This document shows positions 24,691 through 31,554 of a stretch of DNA of 37,580 nt, in pieces. The notes under the pieces are model-generated. The model was not told the DNA's origin. It saw only the letters and a list, made by a program, of their open reading frames with translations, and did no database searches. Made by a program: the position numbers and the translations under genes. How positions within the stretch are numbered: the first letter of the stretch is position 1; every line of letters starts with the position of its first letter. Source of the DNA: an uncultured Saprospiraceae bacterium (lineage in GTDB: Bacteria > Bacteroidota > Bacteroidia > Chitinophagales > Saprospiraceae); NCBI GenBank assembly GCA_937934275.1, contig CALHAM010000132.1, positions 1-37,580 of the forward strand, written 5' to 3'.

Positions 24691-25998
24691 TTATATTTTC
24701 GTGAGCAGTTCGCTGTAAGTAGGGTGGGGGAGAGGGAAGGCCTGGAGGGACTTCCAGGGAATACCTGTATGCATGGCCACTTGTATGAGGCCTAAAATTT
24801 CAATGGCGTTCGGACCAAAAGCAGCAGCGCCTTTGATCGTACCCGATTGCTTATCTATTTTTACCTTGAGCATGCCTAATTCAGCGCCTTCAATCTGAGA
24901 CTTGAGCAAATCTCCAAAAAATTTTTGTACGAAATACGCTTCTTCTGAAGGAGTAGTATCGCCGATTTGACCGACGGGCAGATGTGTGTATACTGCTTCC
25001 ACTAAAGGCTGCATCCTCAGGGGACTATCGTTGCCCTGAACGATATGGTGCACAGCTACACGGGCTTGCATCTGGGCTTGATTCACCATCATCGGTGCAC
25101 CGGTAGCATCACCAATCACATAGAGGTTGGGGATGCTACTTTGGCAAAAGGCATTGACGCGAACTGCGCCGCTATTGGTTAACATCAGCTGTTTAGGGTC
25201 GCCTTTCCAAAAGGTTGTGTCGGCTTTTCGACCGGCAGCGATGAAGCCAAGAGAACCGTGATACACTTCGCCCGAAGTAGTTTGGGCAACGACGCCTCCA
25301 TCCTCTACTTTCAAAGCCACAACAGACGCCTCTTTTACAACCTGAACGCTGAGGATTTCTTTTAGCCAGGTTTCAAAAGCATGAACTACCTCAGCATCCA
25401 TACGCGGTAGCAAACGCGCGCCTTTTTGCAGTAAGGTCACTTGTACGCCCAAAGCAGCAAACGCCGAGGCATATTCCACGCCCGTAACACCACCACCTAC
25501 CATAAGTATCGAGGAAGGAAGCGTTTCCACAGCTGCAGCGAAGCGAGGCGCAATGATGTGAGGTGGAATGGGTTTCATCTCAGGCGTAAACACAGGCTCA
25601 GAGCCAGTAGCCGCAACGATATACCGAGCGGTCAGTATCCTATCCGATGCCTCTGGCCCGCAGACACGCACCTCTGTGGGAGAGATAACCTCGCCTTTGC
25701 CTGATTGAACGGCAACACCAGCAGTCTCTAGTAAGGTGCGAGCCTCCGATGCCACCCGCTGACTTTGCGCGCTGATGGTTTCCCGCAACTTCGCCAGTGA
25801 AAAAGCCTCTTTTCCCGCAATCCATGCCTTTTGGGCCTCCTTTAACCACACCTTAGAAGGTAGTAGGCTTCCCCACGTAGAGCGCCCACCTAATGGCATA
25901 TCTGAAATCAGCGCCGTACACAGACCTGCTCGCGCCGAAAGCACAGCTGCCTCAACGCCAGCAGGCCCTCCTCCAATAACAACAACATCGTATTGCAT
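24691..25998 (-). CDS. Flavin disulfide reductase homologue lacking redox cysteines
   Basis: The 435-residue protein has the layout of dihydrolipoamide dehydrogenase. The FAD-binding motif VVIGGGPAGVEAA is at about 6-18, the NAD(P)-binding motif MVGGGVTGVEYAS comes next, then the second FAD motif VIGDATGAP, and a dimerisation domain ending PLPHPTYSELLTKI. The active-site stretch reads GGRSTWGSLLPSK (37-49), where the classical form is GGTCLNVGCIPSK; both cysteines are replaced (Ser40 and Leu45). The C-terminal His-Glu pair that normally works with the disulfide is kept in form (HPTYSE). It therefore cannot run a dithiol relay. Transhydrogenase-like or quinone/diaphorase activity is more likely. 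It lies between the peroxiredoxin gene, behind a strong terminator, and the P-loop/DRTGG gene, 14 bases downstream. Confidence 0.85.
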   Translation of the reverse strand: MQYDVVVIGGGPAGVEAAVLSARAGLCTALISDMPLGGRSTWGSLLPSKVWLKEAQKAWIAGKEAFSLAKLRETISAQSQRVASEARTLLETAGVAVQSGKGEVISPTEVRVCGPEASDRILTARYIVAATGSEPVFTPEMKPIPPHIIAPRFAAAVETLPSSILMVGGGVTGVEYASAFAALGVQVTLLQKGARLLPRMDAEVVHAFETWLKEILSVQVVKEASVVALKVEDGGVVAQTTSGEVYHGSLGFIAAGRKADTTFWKGDPKQLMLTNSGAVRVNAFCQSSIPNLYVIGDATGAPMMVNQAQMQARVAVHHIVQGNDSPLRMQPLVEAVYTHLPVGQIGDTTPSEEAYFVQKFFGDLLKSQIEGAELGMLKVKIDKQSGTIKGAAAFGPNAIEILGLIQVAMHTGIPWKSLQAFPLPHPTYSELLTKI

Positions 25999-26019
25999 CT
26001 CTTCTCATTTGCAGGTAGT

Positions 26020-26063
26020 AAAAAATAAAAAAGGGCCTCCAGACACCGCGTCTGTTGCCCTTT
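26020..26063 (-). terminator. Rho-independent terminator after the peroxiredoxin gene
   Basis: On the minus strand AAAGGGC pairs with GCCCTTT as outer stem (26063-26057 with 26036-26030). CAGAC/GTCTG forms an inner stem and a T-rich tail follows (26032-26020). It sits 17 bases past the peroxiredoxin stop and ends that transcript before the flavoprotein gene. Confidence 0.75.
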
Positions 26064-26079
26064 CTACACTGCTTGCTTT

Positions 26080-26742
26080 TTACTTCAATTCACATTTTGC
26101 TAAATAAAAGTCTATCATTTCGTAGTCGCTTTTCAAGCGCTCGTTGAGCTCGTCAACCGTCTTAGGCGGTGGCACGATGGCCTTCTCTCCAGGCTTCCAA
26201 TTGAGCGGCATCGCACATTTGTACTGATCAGCCGTCTGCAGGGCAATCAGCGCGCGCTTGATTTCTTCCATATTACGACCCACATTCAGCGGATAATACA
26301 TGATGAGTCGGATCGTGAAATTAGGGTCGATGAAAAAAACAGCGCGAACAGCGGCAGTCTCACTTTCTCCAGGCTGCAGCATGCCGTACAATTTAGCTAC
26401 CGACATATCTAAGTCGGCCACAATTGGGAAGTCGAAAAGAACACCGGTTTTTTCGCGTACGTTTTGCACCCACGCTATGTGCGAATGAATGCTGTCGATG
26501 CTCAAGCCCAGCAGCTTCGCGTTTCGCTCTTCGAAAAACTTTTTTTCTAAAGCAAAACCGCTCATTTCCGTTGTACAAACTGGCGTAAAGTCGGCCGGAT
26601 GAGAGAAGAAAACCACCCAATAACCACGCGCGTAGTCCGAAAAACGGATTTTCCCCCACGTTGTCATGGCCTCAAAATCAGGGGCAGGATCGCCAATGCG
26701 CGGCATTGCCGTAAGCATCTTGCTACTATTCGTATTTTCCAT
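26080..26742 (-). CDS. 1-Cys (Prx6-type) peroxiredoxin
   Basis: Peroxiredoxins reduce hydrogen peroxide and organic hydroperoxides through a peroxidatic Cys. The 220-residue protein is of Prx6 length and has HPADFTPVCTTE with the peroxidatic Cys56. The Prx6-type extended C-terminal domain includes NWKPGEKAIVPP. There is no second Cys at the position of 2-Cys AhpC enzymes; Cys near residues 176 and 217 exist but do not match that pattern. It is cytoplasmic, with no signal peptide. The gene is followed by a clear terminator and so is monocistronic. A near-consensus -7 box (GAACTTTG on the minus strand, 26783-26790) lies about 40 bases upstream of the start. Confidence 0.92.
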   Translation of the reverse strand: MENTNSSKMLTAMPRIGDPAPDFEAMTTWGKIRFSDYARGYWVVFFSHPADFTPVCTTEMSGFALEKKFFEERNAKLLGLSIDSIHSHIAWVQNVREKTGVLFDFPIVADLDMSVAKLYGMLQPGESETAAVRAVFFIDPNFTIRLIMYYPLNVGRNMEEIKRALIALQTADQYKCAMPLNWKPGEKAIVPPPKTVDELNERLKSDYEMIDFYLAKCELK

Positions 26743-26898
26743 ATTTAAGATCTGTTTTTTTACTTTGAGTAATTTATCAATACAAAGTTCCTGGTTTATC
26801 TACTCGGCCTGTTAGGCCATTTTCGGGCTTATGCAGTACTTTTTCGCGTCATTGGCAGTGAGTTAACGTCTTTTCTTTTTTGGTATATAATTTATATT

Positions 26899-27735
26899 AT
26901 GTTAAATAAAACCATCCGTAAAGCCTCAGGCGAAGAGGTTGCCTTTGAACCGTCGAAGTTGCGCCTATCGCTACAGCGCTCAGGAGCTACGGCTGACGAA
27001 GCAGAAGCCGTAGTACGAACAATACTAAACGGGTGGCACTCTTTGGCCACGACTAAAGAGGTATATCGGCAAGCTCACCGACTACTGCGACGCTACAATA
27101 AAACGGCAGCATCGCGTTATTCGCTTAAGCAGGCGCTTTTTGCACTCGGTCCGTCGGGGTATCCTTTCGAGACTTTCGTTGCTCGGTTGTTGGAAGCCGA
27201 TGGGTATTTCGTGGAAAAAGGCATGCTCAGGAGCGGCCGTTGTATTGCGCACGAAGTTGACATTATGGCAAGCAGAGGGAGCGAAATTATATTTGGAGAA
27301 TGCAAGTTTAGAAACAGCCAACAACTAAATAACGATATAAAAGTAGTTCTTTACATTCAGTCACGTTATAAGGATTTGCTTGAAGGAGAGTTGAAGCCGC
27401 AAGTAGACAAAGGTTATTGGGTGCGCTGCTTTGCGTTTACCAACACTCGTTTTAGTGAGGATGCGTTGCGCTATGGTGCTTGCATGCAAATGACACTGGT
27501 CGATTGGAGTTCACCCAATGGCTATGCCCTACGCGACTGGGTGAATCGCACAGGGCTTCATCCGCTAACATGTTTACATGGCCTCACTCGCCGCGAAAAG
27601 AGTGCTCTAGTGGAAGAATATCGCTTGGTTATGGTTCAAGACCTACTCCAGAACCCAGAGGTACTTGACTCAGTAGGCCTCAAAGAGGGGCGAAAAAAGA
27701 CCGTGTTGGCAGAAGCCGAGGCTTTGTGTCGGTGA
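26899..27735 (+). CDS. ATP-cone domain fused to Mrr-type restriction endonuclease-like nuclease
   Basis: The 278-residue protein begins with an ATP-cone (about residues 3-85; TIRKASGEEVAFEPSKLRLSL, then a helical bundle), the nucleotide-sensing module best known from ribonucleotide reductases and NrdR. Residues of about 86-210 form a PD-(D/E)XK nuclease of Mrr type: YPFETFVARLL with Glu91, HEVDIM with Asp121, and GECKF with Glu134 and Lys136. The last 50 residues are helical. The pairing suggests a nuclease whose activity or oligomeric state responds to ATP/dATP. I believe the architecture occurs elsewhere in Bacteroidota without a known function, but cannot check. It stands alone between the peroxiredoxin and the DUF393 gene. 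The 156-base upstream gap ends in a very AT-rich stretch (26882-26898) directly before the ATG. Confidence 0.85.
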   Translation: MLNKTIRKASGEEVAFEPSKLRLSLQRSGATADEAEAVVRTILNGWHSLATTKEVYRQAHRLLRRYNKTAASRYSLKQALFALGPSGYPFETFVARLLEADGYFVEKGMLRSGRCIAHEVDIMASRGSEIIFGECKFRNSQQLNNDIKVVLYIQSRYKDLLEGELKPQVDKGYWVRCFAFTNTRFSEDALRYGACMQMTLVDWSSPNGYALRDWVNRTGLHPLTCLHGLTRREKSALVEEYRLVMVQDLLQNPEVLDSVGLKEGRKKTVLAEAEALCR

Positions 27736-27772
27736 AAACGCCTCCTGCCCTACCCTTGCGCATAGTTCTGGT

Positions 27773-28180
27773 TTAGTTTAAAAATCGCTCCTTACACTCG
27801 GCCTTAGGCATCCAACAAGTTTCTGAATGGCCAAACCACCGATATCGGTTGCGCGCTATCCAATCGTAAACAGCATCGCGTATGAAGCGAGGTACAAGCC
27901 TGAAGACAGTCAACAACGACCAAGGAAAGCCCAGGCATCGGGCTATTTCAAGCGCTGCATCGGAGCGCGCGTAGGCGCGGTCACCTACCACCAGCACTAC
28001 CGAGTTGAGGCTTTCGGAAACGCCTAAATGCTTGAGCGTCTGCCGCCCCAACTCCGACTGCAAAGGAGCAAAGTAAAAAAGCCCTGCTTTATCCCGCTTT
28101 AACACCCACTGAACGGAGCCAGCACATAAATGACAATTGCCATCAAAAAGTAAGATCGGCGATCTTTGCACGCGCTTCAT
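27773..28180 (-). CDS. DUF393 (DCC1-like) thiol-disulfide oxidoreductase family protein
   Basis: The 135-residue product carries the family hallmark FDGNCHLCAGSVQWV near the N-terminus, with a CxxC-type pair (DGNCHLC). It also shows FYFAPLQSELGR, VVLVVGDRAYARSDAAL and the aromatic C-terminal block DWIARNRYRWFG. The fold is thioredoxin-related; substrates are unknown. Longer in-frame starts at 28222 or 28288 would add residues unlike the family, so ATG 28180 is preferred. The gene converges on the ATP-cone nuclease gene (37 bases) and diverges from the OstA-like gene. Confidence 0.85.
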   Translation of the reverse strand: MKRVQRSPILLFDGNCHLCAGSVQWVLKRDKAGLFYFAPLQSELGRQTLKHLGVSESLNSVVLVVGDRAYARSDAALEIARCLGFPWSLLTVFRLVPRFIRDAVYDWIARNRYRWFGHSETCWMPKAECKERFLN

Positions 28181-28297
28181 ACACAAATTCAACGCCTTAA
28201 AAGGCGTTTTGTTCGTTCTCATTTCGACAAATGCCTCAAAAGCGACGGCGAGAATTCCGTCAGATAATAAGTAACTCACGACGAGCATCTTTCATTC

Positions 28298-30151
28298 ATG
28301 CGCACAGTTCTTTTTTCATGCTTACTGGGCAGTTTGCTCGCACCAGCACTCCTGCAGTCGCAGGTAGTAATTCCTTCCTCGCCGGATACTACGCAAAAAA
28401 TCAGGGTAGAGTCCTCGCTATTCGGCGAGTACTTTCTTCGAGAAGGTCGCTACGTTCAGAAGTTGAGCGGCATGGTGCGGCTTCGGCACGGCAATACACT
28501 CATTCTTTGCGATACAGCGCTGTTGGATGTCAATGATGCTCGTCTGGTCGGCAATGTCCTGATCGAGCAAAGCGACTCGCTGCGCCTGTATGGCGATTCA
28601 GCGCTGTATTTCGGCGACCAGCGCACGTGCGATATTTTCGGCGATGTTGTGTTGGTTAAGGGGTATAAGGAGCTCTTCACTAACCGCCTGCACTACGACT
28701 TCAAAACCAAAATGGCTACTTACTGGGAAGGAGGAACCATGACGAATGGCAAGAGCCAGCTGACCAGCACGCGCGGATATTACAATGTCGAGCGCAAGAT
28801 GGTTTATCTGGGCGGCGAGGTAGTGGTGGTTGACCCAGAATTCACGATGCGCACGGATACACTAACGTACAGTACAGAAACGCAGATTGTCCGGTTTGTG
28901 GCGCCTACTCTTATCAGTCAGCGAGGGAGTCGTCTGTATTGCGAAGCTGGTTTTTATGATTTGGAGCAAAACTTTGCCGTTTTTGAAGGTACCCCACAGT
29001 ACGAGCAAGACGGCCAGCGCGGACGCGCGAAAAAGATCCGATACAACGGTGCCCGCCAGGAGTACGTACTTGAGGGAGAGGCTTTTGTAGAGGAGCCTGC
29101 CCGAGGACGTTCCGTGCGAGCCGAAGTTATTCGCTACAAAGTCGAGACGGAGGAGGCGGTGTTTATCGGCAATGTTTTCTACCAAGATAGCGCCCAGGCC
29201 ATCAGTGGCGCCGAGGTGCACTACGACCGCCGCGCGCAACAATACCAGATCAGAGGACGTGGACGCGTGAGCGATCCACCGTATATTATTGAGGCCGACT
29301 CGCTGGCTTTCAACAGTGAGTTGGGCAACGGCCTCGCTGTAGGGCGAGTAGAGTGGCGCGATACAGCTCAGGGCTATATTTTGCTAGCCCATCGGGCAGA
29401 CTATAACCGGGCTACAAGCTTCGTGCATGCCTATGGTGCTTTCGACGACAAAGGCGAGGCAGGGCGCCCACTCATGCTATCGCTCATAGAAGGCGATACG
29501 CTCTATTTGAGTGCCGATACACTGCTCTCTTTCAGGCCCGATACGCTTGCCAACGACCGCGTTTTGCTGGCTTACACCGACGTGCGCATCTTCAAAAAAG
29601 ACCTTCAGGCCTCCTGCGACTCTTTAGCGTACCACACTGCCGACAGTGTGTTCTACTTTTTTAAAAAAGAGCGCCTACCGGTGCTCTGGGCCGATACGTC
29701 GCAATTCTCAGCAGATACCCTGATGCTGCGCCTTAGCAATAGCCGCATTAGCGAGATGCTGCTTCGAGAAAATACGCTGGTGGTCCAATCGGAAGATGCG
29801 CGCATGTACAACCAAATTAAAGGGCGATTCAACACGGTCTTATTCGAGCAAAACGAGGCGCGGGAGATGCACGTCGAGGGCAATGCCGAAGCCCTTTACT
29901 ACGTCGTAGATGAAGACGGACGCTATATGGGGCTAAATAGGAGTGAATGCGCGGAGATGCGCTTATACTTTGAGAATCGGCGCGTGAGCGGGGTAAAACT
30001 TTACGGCGAGCCTAAGGGAAAACTTTCACCTATGCGTCAAGTAGGCCTCGTAGAAACGCAGAAACTCGATGGCTTTTTCTGGGAAACGCAGCGGCGGCCG
30101 AGGTCAAGGGAAGATTTACTTAGGCAAAGAGTAGAGGGCAAGCTGGAGTAG
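28298..30151 (+). CDS. OstA-like (LptA/LptD N-terminal type) protein
   Basis: The 617-residue protein has a signal peptide (about residues 1-20) and then long runs of short beta-strand repeats typical of the OstA/LptA jelly-roll: LRHGNTLILCDTALLDVNDARLVGNV, SLRLYGDSALYFGD, and later VYFQDSAQAISGAEVHYDRRAQ-like rungs. In Gram-negative cells such domains form the periplasmic bridge that carries LPS to the outer membrane. This Bacteroidota-type protein is longer than LptA and lacks the LptD beta-barrel, so the repeat is extended. Role in LPS transport or assembly is inferred from the fold. A glycosyltransferase gene follows 110 bases downstream. The ATG at 28298 places the signal peptide at the N-terminus. 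Confidence 0.85.
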   Translation: MRTVLFSCLLGSLLAPALLQSQVVIPSSPDTTQKIRVESSLFGEYFLREGRYVQKLSGMVRLRHGNTLILCDTALLDVNDARLVGNVLIEQSDSLRLYGDSALYFGDQRTCDIFGDVVLVKGYKELFTNRLHYDFKTKMATYWEGGTMTNGKSQLTSTRGYYNVERKMVYLGGEVVVVDPEFTMRTDTLTYSTETQIVRFVAPTLISQRGSRLYCEAGFYDLEQNFAVFEGTPQYEQDGQRGRAKKIRYNGARQEYVLEGEAFVEEPARGRSVRAEVIRYKVETEEAVFIGNVFYQDSAQAISGAEVHYDRRAQQYQIRGRGRVSDPPYIIEADSLAFNSELGNGLAVGRVEWRDTAQGYILLAHRADYNRATSFVHAYGAFDDKGEAGRPLMLSLIEGDTLYLSADTLLSFRPDTLANDRVLLAYTDVRIFKKDLQASCDSLAYHTADSVFYFFKKERLPVLWADTSQFSADTLMLRLSNSRISEMLLRENTLVVQSEDARMYNQIKGRFNTVLFEQNEAREMHVEGNAEALYYVVDEDGRYMGLNRSECAEMRLYFENRRVSGVKLYGEPKGKLSPMRQVGLVETQKLDGFFWETQRRPRSREDLLRQRVEGKLE

Positions 30152-30261
30152 GTCCCCTACCCTACTGTCGGGAGCTCCGCATTGGAGCGACGACTGCGCA
30201 TTTGGCAATTCGAGTGGACGCCTGTATGTTTGCCGCATGGCTCTTGCCGGCGTCTTTCGTG

Positions 30262-31392
30262 ATGAAAATTGTCCTGCTTACTCCTGCTTATCCTCTGCGC
30301 GGCGGCATTGCGGCCTCCTCTGAGCGCTTATCGCGAGAATTTCAGGCTATGGGACATGAAACAGTGCTGTATAGTTTTTCGCTGCAGTATCCTTCTATTC
30401 TTTTTCCGGGCAAGACCCAGTACTCCGACGACCCACCACCGTCGGATTTGCACATCGAAGAGCGCTTAAATTCCATCAATCCTTTTAGTTGGCTGGCAGC
30501 GGCGCGAGCGCTTGCGCGCGAGCACCCTGATCGGGTAGTTGTGCGCTTCTGGCTCCCCTTCATGGCGCCGTGTCTAGGCAGCGTTGCTCGGCTAGCGCGT
30601 CTTTTTGCTAAATACCCGGTTCGTATTACTGCTTTAGTAGACAACATCGTACCACACGAGAAACGCCCGGGCGACCTTCTGTTAGCGCGCTATTTTGTGC
30701 GTTCTTGCGACGATTTTGTCGTCATGTCGCGCGCTGTAGAGGAAGCGATTTGTACTTTTTTACCTGAAAACACCGAGCCGCAACAAGTGCGTTTTTCGCC
30801 ACATCCGGTGTACGACATATACGGCGATCCGATCGCCAAGGCTGAGGCGCGGCGCCAGCTAGGCCTACCGCCTGAGGTGCCTTTGGTGCTTTTTTTTGGG
30901 TTGATACGCCCTTATAAAGGTTTGGACTTGTTGCTTGAGGCGCTCTCTTACGTGCCGGAGGTACACGCTTTGATTGCTGGAGAATGCTATGGCGATTGGC
31001 AGCCGTACAATACCCTGATTGAACAATATCACTTACAAGAGCGCCTGCATGTGCATCCTTATTTTATTCCTAACGATAAGGTAGGCCTGTACTTTTCAGC
31101 TGCCGACTTAGTGGTACAACCCTACCGAAGTGCTACGCAAAGCGGCATTTCGCAGATTGCCTATCACTTCGAAAAGCCCATAGTAGTTACCAACGTTGGT
31201 GGCTTACCTGAGACGGTTCGCCACGGCATTTCTGGCTACGTTGTTCCTCCAGAGGCTAAAGCCATCGCTGAGACTATTCACGACTTTTTTAAGCATAGCC
31301 GGGCACAACTCCTCGCCCAAGGCGTACGCATAGAAAAGGCGCGGTTTACTTGGCGAAACTTGGCAGAGACCCTTCTCAGTGAATACAAATAG
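30262..31392 (+). CDS. Glycosyltransferase, GT4-like (GT-B fold)
   Basis: The 376-residue protein has the GT-B layout. The N-terminal half begins with KIVLLTPAYPLRGGIAAS, whose Gly-rich loop binds the acceptor side. The C-terminal half has VLFFGLIRPYKGLDLLLEAL and the donor-site stretch QPYRSATQSGISQIAYHFEKPIVVTNVGGLPE. It resembles GT4 enzymes that add sugars to LPS, exopolysaccharide or lipid carriers at the inner face of the membrane; donor and acceptor cannot be told. The frame extends upstream to a TTG at 30202, but ATG 30262 (MKIVLL) gives the normal family N-terminus. The upstream OstA-like gene makes an LPS-related role plausible. Confidence 0.88.
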   Translation: MKIVLLTPAYPLRGGIAASSERLSREFQAMGHETVLYSFSLQYPSILFPGKTQYSDDPPPSDLHIEERLNSINPFSWLAAARALAREHPDRVVVRFWLPFMAPCLGSVARLARLFAKYPVRITALVDNIVPHEKRPGDLLLARYFVRSCDDFVVMSRAVEEAICTFLPENTEPQQVRFSPHPVYDIYGDPIAKAEARRQLGLPPEVPLVLFFGLIRPYKGLDLLLEALSYVPEVHALIAGECYGDWQPYNTLIEQYHLQERLHVHPYFIPNDKVGLYFSAADLVVQPYRSATQSGISQIAYHFEKPIVVTNVGGLPETVRHGISGYVVPPEAKAIAETIHDFFKHSRAQLLAQGVRIEKARFTWRNLAETLLSEYK

Positions 31393-31554
31393 CATATGTT
31401 CTATTGAGATGAAAGCCGATTTATATTTCATTAAAAAGGCTTTTATTTTTTTAAAATAGTAAATTTTTGTTACTTTTTTTGCATAGGTAAATCGCAACTA
31501 AAAGTTGACTTTTCATGCAGCGATGCTTTTTAAAACTAACCTTCTGTCGTGCAT

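Noticed and set aside
26806-26818. GGCCT-GTT-AGGCC palindrome between the peroxiredoxin and ATP-cone nuclease genes
   Set aside because: A 5-bp arm with no T tail and no second copy nearby is too little to call a terminator or operator.
30202-30261. Longer N-terminus of the glycosyltransferase
   Set aside because: It needs a TTG start and adds 20 residues before the normal GT-B start MKIVLL.
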